Positions 1-11,730 of a stretch of DNA of 64,000 nt are shown piece by piece. This DNA is from Haliotis asinina (taxonomy: Eukaryota; Mollusca; Gastropoda; Lepetellida; Haliotidae): the NCBI RefSeq assembly GCF_037392515.1, contig NC_090290.1, positions 39,269,753 through 39,333,752 on the forward strand. Direction: 5' to 3'. The position numbers were made by a program, and so were the translations under genes. The first letter of the stretch is position 1; each line of letters starts with the position of its first letter. Under the pieces are notes generated by a model, which ran no database searches, was not told the origin of the DNA, and saw only the letters and a list, made by a program, of their open reading frames with translations.

Positions 1-442
1 TCAAGGAACAATTGTACTTTCTCGTGTTCGTATATTTGTTTCCCTCAGTATATTTGGTATGTTTTTAGTATTTACTACTAATTAAAGTTTTCCTTGTTTT
101 CAGTTAAATGATCTGGTACCATTCTCCTAATCAAATGTAACACTGGTGCCTTTACCCTTGTTAACAGCAAGACATTTACAGGACGCAGTGGAATGCGTGG
201 GGTCAGTCTTCAAGCATGAGAACTTTAGATCACAAGTATTCCATAATGTTCCGAACTTTCACTGCACCATGCATGATAACAGTGTTATTTTAAGGGGATA
301 ACATGGACTGTAAATTCTCTATTTTCGGGTTGGCAAAAAGACAAAAAAGTACAAGTCAGGACAGATGTATACATAGGTAAAGAGTGACACATAACAGTAC
401 CCCATAAACAAAAGGATTAAGAAAAATGTGTCCAACCTTTAC

Positions 443-3400
443 TTGAAGTATATTATGGCAGTTCTGTAGGTTGATGCTGACTAGATGTGGGCAACTCTCT
501 GCGATCACCTTCAGACTGGGGCTCTGGATTTTACTGTTGTCTGCCAGATTTAAATACTGTAAATTCTTGGCACGGTCAAGCTGAAAGACGGTGTTGGGCA
601 GGTCAAACACAGCCCTTGAAAGGTCAAGGTATTTTAAAGTGTCTATCTTCTGGAGACACTTGACAAAGTGTGATTTATCTTGCAGCTGCTGCAGGTTGGA
701 CGTTGGCTGAAGAAGGGTTTCAAATGACAAACTCAGCTTACACACTTCAAATAAAGTTCCAAAGAAGAACATTCTTGCGGCAGGATCGATGGCATCGTTA
801 AGACACAAAACTCGTAGATTCTTCAAATTTTCCTTATTGTGAATCTGAGGCTGGAGCAGGTATCTGGGCATCCCACGGGAACTGCTTGGAGATCCCAGCA
901 CATGGAGCTCCTCCAGATCCCGACAGTATTCGAAGAAAGACGGTTGTGACAAGAAATGCATTGAGATGTTGTGAGAAAACTCTAACTGGTGTCTGAAGTG
1001 CAAACAGATAACTCGCAATCCAGCAACAGTCAGCTGGGCATCCGGACTTGTCCCGAGTTCTGTATGAAAGTCCCGAATGTCCTGTAGTGTGAATGCCAGT
1101 GTCTTCAGTTTCTTGACACCTTCCATGATGCGACACAGTCTCTTCACCGTCATGTTGCATTGTATCAGCTGAAGGTTGCGGACATTCTTACAACAACCTA
1201 CTCCTGACTCCAGAACACGCCCTGTGATCCAGTAGCAGTAGTTGAGGTTGAGAGTCTCTATATGCAGGGATGCAGTTCGCAGGTAGTTGACAAGGAGGTC
1301 ATCAGTCAATCGGTAACAGCTTTGAAAGGATGTTTGTCTGAATCAAACACATAAAACATGTAAACATGATGAAAACATATACTAGTTTTGTTTATCCAGT
1401 CTGTAACTCCACTGTCAACAATATTTCAGCTAACGGATGATCTTAGTACATAATCCTTCACCAAAGTAACTCAACACTGGTCCAGGGCCCCGTTTCACAA
1501 AACTCTCGTGAGCCTAAGATCTCGTAAGTTTTCTCGTAGCCATTGTGCACTAGTTTATTACAATATACACCGCAATGAATATTAATTTTTTTGTGTACCA
1601 ATGCACATAGCAATATTTCCCACATATGATGGCAGTCTGTAAATAATTGGGTCTGGGTGACACAATCCAGACACTGACATAATGAACACCAATCATCAGT
1701 TGGGTCAGCTTGACCTACAATCCCAACTCTCATTTGCCACAAGGTCTTACTCTTACACAATCTAAAATGGTAAGAATCAATGTGAAAAGTTTGTTTTGAA
1801 CAGAAAATTCCATGACAACCTTACACAGAAAACACCACACTTCTCCCTAAACACTTTCACAAATCCCATATCAATTTAATGAGAGCAACTCTGAGTAATG
1901 TGATGTACTTATTGTGTCTTTGATTCCTCGCTAGTATTTTCCCTCATGCAGTGCCACTTTGAACAGTATTCCAGTTATAGCATGGTATGCAAACTTAACA
2001 TTGGAGGAAAGCTTCTGGTCACAGTTCATTACCCCTTGGCGGAAAACCATGAGAAGTGTTGATGACAAACTGAGAAACATAATCACAGCACAATATTCTA
2101 AATCACCACATTCTAACTCAGAAGTATAGATTCAAGCATTAGTTTCTGGTATGTCTGCAGAGGGGTACACAAAGCTTGCAGTCTGGACTACCAGCTGTCC
2201 AACTTTCATTTTGTGGAAGTCACGTTTGCTGAGCGTGTTAGGCGGCTGACTTTGTGTTCTGGCAATTAGGTGCCTGACTGAGGTTGCGGGTTCAGATCCC
2301 GGATAGGACTAAACTAAAACAATAACTAGAATTTGTCCTTAACTAAGAAAATGTAATCCCTAATATAACATATGTTACATGTCCATAAGATACAAAAGTT
2401 TATCCAGAAGTACAATTATGTGTATATATCTTCGATTAGACTTCTGCTTATATCAACCCACCCAAACCACCCAAAGCACCCCACCTCTAAATTTGAACAA
2501 TGAGAAAAACTGTCTTTGAGTGGCATTTTCAGAGGAGGCCTACCATCAGAATACAACATCACACACTTTTAAAACATGTCATAATAGTCTTTCATGTAAT
2601 TATAGGTGATTTTTTTTTTCAAAGCACATTCTCATAACAATGCCCTATGACGCCCGCATTGCAACTAGACAGTCTAACTAAGCTAGTGCATATAAGCTCT
2701 GCTCACTGATGGTTCATCTCTACAAGCTATGTCACTACATAAGCCCAACCATGTTGTAAGTTTCCAGCAGTTGTTTATAGGCGGATGTGTAATTTTACGC
2801 AAGCACCAGTTTAGAATAGTTTTCTTTTTTTACTAATATGCTCATGTTTCTTTGTATTAAGAGGTGCTGAGGTGTCATACTGTGTGTATTTTTGTATTTA
2901 GTATTTTTTCAATTTAGTAAGAATGCGATACCGCGGTCACATTCTGCGATATTCTATTATTTGCCGTTTTGGTCTTTCACGTATCAAAATACATTTTATA
3001 TTTCAGTCTCAACGTAACTATTAGGACCAAATGAACTGTATATGGGAACTAATATGCATATAGATTTTATCATTCAGTAATTTGTATCATTACTCTGAAA
3101 GCGTTACGTGTATCATTACAGTAATGAGAGACAAGACACTACTACACTTAACCAACACACTGTCCTCCAAAATGGCAAACTGACTGAACAAATGGAAAGA
3201 GTTCCCTCCGATCCCCAATATTCTTTCTTCCAGAGATTAACAGAGGTAACACTAAGTGCTTCAACTCTACATATTGTACTTAATTTGGAGACTTTTTGTT
3301 ATATTGGTAAGTCCTCTTGCGATCAGTGTGTTTTAACAGTGTGTTTTGTTAATAATTCTAGTATATATTAATTTATGAGTATTATTTGAAATGGGAAACT

Positions 3401-5287
3401 GGAGGAACGGGAGTGGTGCACTTTACTGGGTGCAATTTTTCCGATTGTTTTCGGATGGATATACTCACACCAAAGGTAAGCCAACCCTAACCTCTGTTCA
3501 CTAAACCTATGGATCTAGAAGGGGGTGCCCAAGGGCTAAGGATCTAGAAGTGGGGTTCCCAAGGGCTAAGGATACAGCAGCGCGCTCATTAGCAATCGCT
3601 CAACAGTCCCCAGGTAGTGCGCCCGGTAAACTGCACTCTAGCCAGAGGGGGAGTAATGCACTTTACTGGGCTCACTTTTTCCGATTTTTTCGCAGTGCTG
3701 GCAGGGCTCGAACGCATTCAGCAGGGGTCGTGGGATTCCAAACGGGTGCTAATTAGGCTAAATAGCGGACACGCTACCTCGGGACCACCGGTGCGATAGA
3801 AATCGATGGAAAAATCGGCGAATGTAGAGCCACATCCGAAAACAGTTAGGCCCAGTTACGTGAATCTAAATCTCGGGAACTGCAGTTCGCTGACCGACAA
3901 TTCTCGAGTTGAAACCGACAACTTTAAGTGATATTTCCCTGACAGTGACTGAAAGTGTGTCTATAAACTACATACCTGCTCCCAAAATCCAAAGTTATAT
4001 TGAGAACTGATAGATGTGATTTACATTCGGCACAGATCCGTACCCTATCCCTATTTTCACCCTCCTCTTGAACTGGCAATTCTGAAAGAGTCACGTTCAC
4101 CGCCATGCTTGCTTATGGTTGCATATAAAATCATCACATGATTGCACATACGAAATACATACTCACAAAATTTCTCATTTCTATAATTTTCATCACTGTT
4201 CTTTTCACTTTACCATATACTGTTATGTATTCTGACAATAATATCTAAACTAATACAATACAATGCAACAACTTATTGTTCTTGTTTACTTGGTTTATCT
4301 TTCATCTTGACAGTTTGAAAAAGTAACTCTGCATCACATACACTGACATTTTCAAGTCATAATTCTGCAACAGAGGATCGAATCCTGGTTCACAGCAAGA
4401 AAACATTTATTTTTTTGTACTAGGTATGAACTCGGTGACAACAGATTCACTTCTTCGTTAAATGTCAAAATAAATGAAATAACATTTTTTTTTTTTTTCC
4501 AAATTGTTTAATGTGATTAAACACACTGTGAACATGAGCGGATCAAGGAATTTTGAAAGCAGGGGGTACAGACCCGTGGATCCGCCAATGGTGAACAATA
4601 ATGGTCTCGATTCTTCTTTAGGTAAAGCAGGAGAATTGTGTCGTTTTGCAAAGAACTGTCTATGTAAAAAAAGCTCCACAAACACTCTCAGGTAACGCTG
4701 CATCCATAAGAAAGGTCTGACAATCCCGTCGTTTAGGTACGAGTGGGTGGAGTTTGTCAGTCAAAACACTGGTTCAAATCACCAGGGGTACAGACTGCCC
4801 AGGTCCTGACCATATAACGTACATCGTGTACCACTCCTATCAATAGCGCTAGAATCTGTTCCTATCAAGTGAGCAGTCTAGCCGGAGGAACTCTTACCGG
4901 ACAAATCACCATTATGACACTTTATTTATTTAGAAACGTTAAATCAGTATTGAGGTAGCAAGGAATTACGTAACTAAGAGTTTCCGTTCTAGTAAAGAGA
5001 TACGACACATAGTTTTAGGTTATGGGCCAATCCCGGTTCTGATTTCCCAAACAGTAAACTAGTGGACTTTAAATCCATTAGCATATGAACAAAGAATTAT
5101 TTTGTCTGGCGGAGGTTGCAAGTTATCGTGGGAATTACCTGACCAAACATCGATCATGGCAGAGTCTGTTAAACTTTCTGTCAACCTTGCTGGTATTGCA
5201 TAAGTCGATGGAAGGTAAATAGCGTAAAATGTGGACGATAATATCTTCGGAAAGTCTGTCAAGTTGACTTTCCATGGGCGCGGCCAT
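443..5287 (-). CDS. FBXL18: F-box and leucine-rich repeat protein 18, N-terminal part (two exons)
   Basis: Substrate-recognition subunit of an SCF ubiquitin ligase: the F-box binds SKP1 and the LRRs bind the target. Exon 1 is 5139-5287, starting at MAAPMESQ and containing the F-box (LSEDIIVHILRYLPSIDL, residues about 12-29), with donor AG|GTAATT. Exon 2 is 443-1337, acceptor TTCAG|ACAAAC, donor CAA|GTAAAG. The phases join exactly (AG+A gives Arg50). After the junction comes LNYCYWITG followed by a cysteine-bearing LRR, matching the human FBXL18 block around GCYWLPG; further LRRs end at LVSINLQNCHNILQ (about residue 348). The gene is partial: human FBXL18 is roughly 720-800 aa, and the remaining exons must lie left of base 1. 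The 3.8-kb intron 1 carries the inverted UBE3D exon-1 copy and SINE debris. The identification rests on my recall of the family; a related FBXL is less likely. Confidence 0.85.
1338..3794. other. FBXL18 intron 1, left part
   Basis: No coding exon seen. It holds one arm of a palindromic MITE family (about 1485-1545), an old minus-strand SINE A fragment (about 1620-1705), a tRNA-like SINE head (about 2219-2310), and AT-rich sequence. At 3400-3700 a short stretch centred on GCACTTTACTGGG occurs twice, about 245 bp apart, next to the inverted duplication. Confidence 0.5.
2219..2310 (+). repeat. tRNA-like SINE head fragment
   Basis: A-box-like sequence (GCTGAGCGTGTTAGGCGG) and a B-box-like GGTTCAGATCC with spacing like a long-arm (Leu-type) tRNA. 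The outer ends do not form a 7-bp acceptor stem, so it is a retroposon head or tRNA relic and not a working tRNA gene. Confidence 0.4.
3795..4876 (-). repeat. inverted duplicate of the UBE3D 5' region (copy A)
   Basis: The reverse complement matches 33739-34828, which carries the upstream region, exon 1 and the start of intron 1 of UBE3D. Identity ends abruptly at CTGCTCACTTGATAGGAACA on one side and TCCATCGATTTCTATC on the other. In the 131-bp exon-1 part I count 7 differences (about 95% identity), with small indels elsewhere. The two copies are about 29 kb apart, face each other, and flank DUSP19 and PSMC3IP. Confidence 0.9.
3976..4106 (-). pseudogene. orphan copy of UBE3D exon 1
   Basis: Starts MAVNVTLSELPVQEE and stays open through to the same AG|GTATGT donor as genuine UBE3D exon 1 (34509-34639). 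Six of the seven differences from the parent change an amino acid (V/A, N/K, E/G, P/S, N/Y, C/Y), which suggests little or no purifying selection on one copy. No other UBE3D exon lies near it. It sits in intron 1 of FBXL18 on the same strand, with its donor still fit for use, so it could be picked up as an alternative first exon; its splicing into FBXL18 exon 2 (phase 2 to phase 2) would keep frame. Expression is unknown. Confidence 0.8.
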
Positions 5288-5434
5288 GATTGAAAAATAT
5301 CGATTTTCTCTGTTTGGAGAGTGGTCCAGGGGACGCAATCGAATTTAATTTATGTACTCGAAGAGTTAATTCCCCTGACAGGAGAAGGTCGGGAAGTTTT
5401 CCACAGGCGAAGAAACAACAACAACACTTGCTAC
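5288..5434. promoter_or_regulatory. probable shared FBXL18/DUSP19 promoter with a candidate non-coding DUSP19 exon
   Basis: FBXL18 starts at 5287 on the minus strand. On the plus strand a good splice donor (CTAC|GTGAGT) follows 5434, while the DUSP19 coding exon has an acceptor-like TTTTAG ending at 9278 and an in-frame stop before its ATG, so a 5' non-coding exon is expected. A divergent promoter here is inference; no TATA box or other diagnostic element was recognised. Confidence 0.3.
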
Positions 5435-7554
5435 GTGAGTTCCGTGTTGACAAGTTGCGTTTGACTCAAATAGTGCTTAGTAACCTTGATGAGGGCATTT
5501 TAAATTTGTGACTACACTGCATCACGTCAGTGAATCATTCAATGAGAAACAACGGAAAGAATTTTGTGCATGCACATTTACAAGCCCCTTTCATGAAAAC
5601 AGTAAGTTGAATAAGAGTGTCCGTCAGTTGACGTACAAAGATTATGTTTCGGCTTTGTAAGTTTTATGCAAATCGGGTAAGGGAAATATCACTTACGGCA
5701 GTCTCTTTTTTCCTATCAATCAGAATGAGCTACATCACAAGATGACAGAAATGCTTAGGTTAGTAAGAGAGCTTGTGCAAATGTGCAATTTCGTCACTGT
5801 GCATTGCCTATACCATTTCTCTGCTATTTCGATTTCAATGTTATGTAGCGAATTTTAGGGTTCAACTTTGAAATTTGTTGTTGAATAGGTGAAGGTTGTT
5901 TTGAATCTGACACTGTCAGGCCCTCAAGGTGCACTGTACTGGATACAACCAGTTCAGTCCATCTTCTCTCTATTATGACAGAGACGGTCGGAATGACAGT
6001 TGACTTACTTCAGGCTTTATTTCCATGAGCAAATAGGAACGGCAGCAGATGTGCTCATTTGTTTTCATTGCTTTTTGTATAATATTTGGTATGACAATTT
6101 TTTTAGGGTTAAGGTATGTTATGTCAATTTGTCGTCTGCTAGTGGACACAAAAACAATATTCCCCAGATAGCATTCATAGTTGGCCCAGCAGTGGTGCAA
6201 CATTTCCCAGTTTGGGCCAACGTCTGCCTACAGTGGGTTAACTATGAATGCTATCTTGGTCCCTATTATCATGACTGAAAAATGACTGAACCAATTGTGG
6301 TTTGTTCTATGGATTTTTTTTTTAATTTATGGTCACATGAACTTTTCACTTGACTCCTCTGCAAGTCAAATTTGTTTCAAAGCAATGTGTATAGATATAT
6401 GTATGGCATCAAGAACCATTTTATGAAACCCTTAATGCAAATTAATTCATACTGGTTTTTAGTCCCAAAATGACAGTTCACTGTGCATCAAACAGTATTT
6501 CTTTGAGCAGATGGGAAGCAAATGAGGTGATTTCAGTCCATGGAAATTTCAAAATGTTTCAATAAATTTCTGTCAATCAAAACTTTTGAACAGGACTCGT
6601 GCATCATGATGTTCTGAATATAAATGGAACATGATCACTCAGTTACATTCACTGCCTTTGTGTGATCTGTGGTCTTACATTCACATATATATTATTTGTG
6701 TAATGAATGTATATCATAGTAATAGCCTCAAACCAATACAATAAATAGTATTATGCATTTTGTATGATAGCTTTATACAAAATTGATGTTTCCAGAATTT
6801 GAAATAATGTTCATCATCATGTTTAGAATTTTGCTTGCATGAACTAGCCATGTGACTTCTCCACATATCAGATCTATGTTTATATAAGCAATGTACATAT
6901 CTGGTGTATTCATAGATATTTGGTTACACCATTTGTACAAGGGTCTGCAGAGGCATTTATCAAATATAGGGTACTAACGTTATGACGTTAAATACACAGT
7001 CACTCACTCTCAAATGTAGGGCAAATGTTTTTCCCCCCAAATGGAGCATCACATTATTATACTGTTATAGTGTATGCAACAACTGGTGACTTCATTTGTT
7101 CACAAAAGGGAGTACTAGTGGTGTACAAGTTCTAAGCTACTGGCACACTAATTCATTGATATTTTTTAGACACTTTAATGTTTTTGAGTGTCACACGTGA
7201 TACAGGTTTTGAAAATAACAGTTTCTCCTTCAGCTTTTCATGGGTTAAAAAAGTTTTTTGAAAACCACTTGCCTCAGGGCAATTGACTCTAAGAAAGTAA
7301 CTTGTCCTGACTAATTTTTCACTTGCCCTCATTTTTATGATATGATCATGATGATGAAATTATGAAAGGATAAATCAGCACAGTATTTGATGTTAATGTT
7401 TACTAGACTATTTGTCAAAAAGCAGGTAAACAGCCAAGAAAGCTAACCCTACTTTATTATCACTGCAAAATTTAATAGGAATATTTTAAGCAGATATGAA
7501 ATGAAAACATAAGCGGAAATTATCAAGTAGCCCACAGACAAGTAAGATACCATT
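5435..7554. other. gene-free stretch (possible DUSP19 first intron)
   Basis: AT-rich sequence with no convincing exon. The only structure I see is the inverted repeat around 6165-6256 and weak ACTC-type debris near 7000. Confidence 0.4.
6165..6256. repeat. short inverted-repeat element (hairpin MITE)
   Basis: AGATAGCATTCATAGTTGG at the left end is matched in reverse complement by AACTATGAATGCTATCTTGG at the right end, with about 50 bp between. It looks like a small non-autonomous DNA transposon or hairpin; the family is not assigned. Confidence 0.5.
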
Positions 7555-7565
7555 ATTTGATTGCC

Positions 7566-7836
7566 GACCCGTGAAGGCCCCGGGGTAGAATAGGCCTTCA
7601 GCAACCCATGCTTGCCATAAAAGGTGACTATGCTTGTCGTAAGAGGCGACTAACGGGATCGGGTGGTCAGACTAGCTGACTTGGTTGACACATGTCATCG
7701 GTTCCCCATTGCGCAGATCGATGCTCATGTTGTTGATCACTGGATTGTCTGGTCCAGACTCGATTATTTACAGACTGTCGCCATATAGCTGGAATATTGC
7801 TAAGTGCGACGTAAAACTAAACTCACTCACTCACTC
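7566..7836 (+). mobile_element. SINE A, near full length
   Basis: Runs from GACCCGTGAAGG to the (ACTC)n tail. It is flanked by an 11-bp target-site duplication ATTTGATTGCC at 7555-7565 and 7837-7847, direct evidence of LINE-assisted insertion and a good reference copy for the family. Confidence 0.9.
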
Positions 7837-8484
7837 ATTTGATTGCCCCAAAACTGACTTGTCCCAGGCCAGGGATTTTTTAACCCCTGCATTTCTAAAG
7901 TTATTGTTGTAAAATCCTATATGCAGTACGTATACAGTATGCAAAATACCGAACATAATAACACACATAACATGACATGATGTTAAAATTATGACCCCAT
8001 CTATCTTGCCTGTAAACCACGCACACAAAATTCTGATATGACTTCAAACGATGACAGTGACACCATTATTTCATTACAATTTAGTGAGCTTCAAAACCTT
8101 GCAGCTACATGTTTGCTGATTGGTTTTTCTTTTTGCAATGTTAGTGTAGTTGCTTGGCACCACAAGCTTAGCATGATTAGGGGCCTTGACTCCTGGTTTT
8201 CACCGATCATGACAATAGTGATGGTCTCATTAATTGAAATAATCAAAGATTAGTTGAAATGACTAAACATTCAAGCAATCGATCATGTTTTCTCATAATT
8301 GAACACAAACAAGTTTGGAACACTTATTGAAAGAACTAATGAACCAATCATCAATTATGAGATTTCAACCAATTCCCAACACTATATGCCAGTAAGTTTG
8401 TCAGCCATGTACCCATGCTTGAGGGTTACACCATGGTAACCTATGAGAAATCACCATGGGTTTTCCTCCTACACTATGCTGAAA

Positions 8485-8545
8485 GTTGACACATGTATCA
8501 GTACCCAAATGGGCAGATTGATGCTCATTCTGTTGATCACTGGGC
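8485..8545 (+). mobile_element. SINE A internal fragment
   Basis: Matches the middle of SINE A (GTTGACACATGT to TTGATCACTGG), then runs directly into a SINE B copy. Confidence 0.6.
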
Positions 8546-8552
8546 ATTGGGC

Positions 8553-8745
8553 ATTGGGGGAGCCAGTGGTTAAAGCACCTGCTTGCCACACAAAAGACCA
8601 TGATTTGATTCCTTACTTGGTACAATGTGTGAAGTCAATATCTGAAGTACCCTTGCCATGATATTTCTAAAAGTGGTATAAATTCAAACCCACTCACTCA
8701 CTCACTATTGCTAAAAACAATGTAGAACTATACTCACTCACTCAT
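8553..8745 (+). mobile_element. SINE B plus an extra SINE B tail
   Basis: tRNA-like head (GAGCCAGTGGTTAAAGCACC, then a decayed B box TTTGATTCC), body GTGTGAAGTC, and tail with (ACTC)n to about 8706. A second tail fragment (ATTGCTAAAAACAATGTAG) continues to 8745 and abuts the SINE A at 8750. Confidence 0.75.
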
Positions 8746-8749
8746 CACT

Positions 8750-9020
8750 GACCCGTGAAGGTCCCGGGGTAGAATAGGCTTTCTGCAACCCATGCTTGCC
8801 ATAAAAGGCGACTATGCTTGTCGCAAGAGATGACCAATGGGATCGGGTGGTCAGACTCGCTGACTTGATTGACACATGTCATCGGTTCCCAATTGCGCAG
8901 ATCGATGCTCATATTGTTGGTCACTGGATTGTCTGGTCCAGACTCGATTATTTACAGACCGCCGCCATATATTTGGAATAGTGCTGAGTGCGGCGTAAAA
9001 CTAAACTAACTCACTCACTC
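8750..9020 (+). mobile_element. SINE A, near full length
   Basis: Head GACCCGTGAAGGTCCCGGGG to GCGGCGTAAAACTAAAC. Its tail runs into a 30-bp tandem array. The junction upstream (ACTCACTCATCACT then GACCCG) is the same as at 9840. Confidence 0.9.
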
Positions 9021-9185
9021 ATGTAACTGGCACACTCACTCACTCACTCATGTAACTGGCACACTCACTCACTCACTCACTCATGTAACTGGAACACTCA
9101 CTCACTCACTCATGTAACTGGCACACTCACTCACTCACTCATGTAACTGGAACACTCACTCACTCACTCACTCACGTAACTGGAA
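9003..9185 (+). repeat. minisatellite grown from a SINE tail
   Basis: About six copies of a 29-33 bp unit made of (ACTC)3-4 followed by ATGTAACTGG(C/A)AC. It begins inside the tail of the preceding SINE A, so the array expanded from that tail. Confidence 0.8.
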
Positions 9186-9333
9186 CACACTCTCCCATTC
9201 ACATACATACTTAAAATCATGGACACGGACATGCTCCTGGGCCAGTAATACAAATTCCTTTTCCAATCTTAATTTTAGAGAAACTTAATGGACTAGCAGG
9301 TGCGTTCAAGACGAACCTTCTTCTGGAAGAAAT

Positions 9334-10596
9334 ATGGATGAAACAGACAATGTTAAACAGCCAGAATCGAAGAACATCACTGGTCTTGTAAAAGACTTTG
9401 ACAGATCAGTCTTAAAGAAGACACAGACCAAGGTGATGACTGTTGAAGGTGTACAGATCATAGAAGAGCGTGATGCCAGAGGAAAGTTCGTGGTGCATGA
9501 GGTGCGACAGCCCAATGGCCTTCTGGGATATGTAGCAGACGTGCGCCAGGATCTCCAGGTTGGAGAGGTGATGCCAGGCCTCATTGTTGGTATGTAGAGT
9601 TTCAGCTCACCTTAATCATGTTAACTGGATTCCTATTGAAGTTGGTGCTCTGTTACTTGCATTGGTGCAACCCAATATTACAAGGTGCAACCTAGTTCGT
9701 AGTCTAACTTGCAAGTCAATATTTGAGTGAATATACTTTTGAATGAAACATTTAAATAATTGCATCTACTCATTGCAATAAAAACAACTGTGACATTGCT
9801 GGAATATTGCTATATTGTAGAACTCACTCACTCATCACTGACCCGTGAAGGTCCCGAGGTAGAATAGGCCTTCTGCAACCCATGCTTGCCATAGAAGGTG
9901 ACTATGCTTGTCGTAAGAGGCGACTAACGGGATCGGGTGGTCAGACTAGCTGACTTGGTTGACACATGTCATCGGTTCCCCATTGCGCAGATCGATGCTC
10001 ATGTTGTTGGTCACTGGATTGTCTGGTCCAGACTCGATTATTTACAGACCGCCGGAATAGTGGAGAGTGCGGCATAAAACTAAACTCTCACTCACTCACT
10101 CACTCACTCACTCACTCACTCACTCACTCACTCATCACTCTTCTACCCTTTCCTTTCAGGATCACAAGACGTGGCTCATAACCTTGATCTGTTGAAGCAG
10201 TATAAAGTTTCCCACATTCTTAACTGTGCCACACTGGTTGAAAACCTGTACCCCTATAAATACAAATATAAAAACATCGAGCTGTATGACATCCCCGAGA
10301 CCCCGATAATGCGCCACTTCAACGAAGCAATCGACTTTATTGACGAAGGTCGTAAAGCCAGTTGTGTTTTGGTGCACTGCAACGCAGGCGTTTCCCGATC
10401 GGCTACCTTTGTCATCGCCTACCTAATGAATAAACAAGGGATAACTTTTAAAGAGGCCTTCAACTTTCTGAGATCCAAGAGGCCAGCCACTTGCCCAAAC
10501 CCAGGTTTTGTGTCTCAGCTCAAGATGTATGAGGATATTTTGAAACAAAAGAAAGAATGCAAGAAAAGCGGAAAAAGTCGTGCCCATACATCGTAG
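9334..10596 (+). CDS. DUSP19: dual-specificity phosphatase 19
   Basis: Cytoplasmic dual-specificity phosphatase; the human protein (SKRP1) acts on the MKK7-JNK pathway. Coding exons are 9334-9589 (donor GTTG|GTATGT) and 10160-10596 (acceptor TTTCAG|GATCAC, stop TAG); phase 1 joins as G+GA to give GSQD. The 230 aa compare with about 217 in human. The N-terminal block contains TVEGVQIIEERDARGKFVV and GYVADVRQDLQVGEVMPGLI, matching the DUSP19 lead-in [20 protein letters not shown]. The catalytic signature VLVHCNAGVSRS has its nucleophile at Cys159, and the general acid is probably Asp129 in YDIPET. ATG 9334 was chosen because an in-frame TAA lies at 9286-9288. The 570-bp intron contains a SINE A whose (ACTC)n tail ends about 25 bp before the acceptor. 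The gene appears intact. Confidence 0.92.
9790..9832 (+). mobile_element. SINE B tail fragment
   Basis: GACATTGCTGGAATATTGCT plus ACTC repeats, directly followed by a SINE A head. This is the same B-then-A arrangement as at 8707-8750. Confidence 0.6.
9840..10134 (+). mobile_element. SINE A in the DUSP19 intron
   Basis: Near full-length SINE A, sense to DUSP19, with a short deletion before the core and an expanded (ACTC)n tail (10083-10134). That pyrimidine-rich tail lies just upstream of the exon 2 acceptor at 10158-10159. Confidence 0.9.
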
Positions 10597-10790
10597 TCTT
10601 ATGGGCCCTGATGTTTGTTTATTTGGCATGAATCTTGTGACTATATGAGATTTAAACATTATGCACAGAAAACTTCAGAGCATGAAGATTCAAGGTTATG
10701 TCTTATTCGGGAGTTTCTTCTATTCTTTATGGCACAACCAGTGCTTTTTGTGACTGTAGTTCTACTCCTCATTGGGACCCTAGGAATAAA
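10597..10790 (+). terminator. DUSP19 3' UTR with candidate poly(A) signal
   Basis: Follows the TAG stop. An AATAAA lies at 10785-10790. Nothing further downstream contests it, but there is no direct evidence for cleavage here. Confidence 0.4.
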
Positions 10791-11687
10791 ATTTGATGGG
10801 ATCCTTTTTTTATTGGAATTTTCATAATAATCTGATGGCTGCTTTCAAAGACTAAACATAGGATTTTTTGTGTCTTTAATGCCAGAGTTAATGAACCTTT
10901 ACCTGAGGAAACTGAATCCAGGATTGTACAAATTTGTGTGTCTAGCTATATCTGCTTACCCGTATGGGCTTACCTATATCTGCATACCTGTATGGGCTTA
11001 TCTATATCTGCATAATCTATATACCTGTACATCTTTATGTCTATGTCCATACCTGTAACTACATATCAGTATTTGTTTATCTGTATCTGCTTATCTGTCC
11101 ATGATTGCCTGAAATAAGTGCTTAAGTATACCTGCTAACATCTACTTGCATACCTATGCATGCTTTGACGTACAAGTTTACATCTGTATGCTCTTACCTG
11201 TTCGTGCTTGTTATGCATGTTTACCTATATACGTGCTTACCACTATGTACTTGTAGTACTTACCTGTAGTGTAGCCAAAGATACAATCCCTGTAAGTACT
11301 TACCTGTATGCCTACCTTTATGTGCTTACCTGTGCGTACATACCTTTGTACAGACTTACTAAACACCTGTCCAAAGGTCACCTGTATGTTAGCCTTTGTT
11401 TGTTGCTCGACATCAGGAGTATGTATTCCTTACTTTTTCAATATAGGAGTGCAGGAAAAACTTAAAAGTACATTTAGAGTACTGAATGGGATTTAATGGA
11501 ATGTGACTACAACCAGACAACGTTTTATCATTCTGCTGTATTTTCTAAATAATTTCCTTCAGTATTGTGAACATTTTTTATCATTATATGTGCATATTTC
11601 CGCTGATACGGTCTTATGTTGAGCCCTGTTCTTATTTGCACCTGTATGTCTTCGTCCATGTGTTTGACTGTGAAGAAATGTGTCTGT

Positions 11688-11730
11688 GCACCTGTGCACC
11701 TGTGCACCTGTGCACCTGTGTACCTGTTAA
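11688..11730 (+). repeat. 9-bp tandem repeat
   Basis: About five copies of GTGCACCTG. Confidence 0.8.

Noticed and set aside
4504-4703. Paired open frames in the inverted duplicate (also 33905-34153)
   Set aside because: Present in both copies but in the upstream region of UBE3D, with no domain and no conservation pattern suggesting coding.
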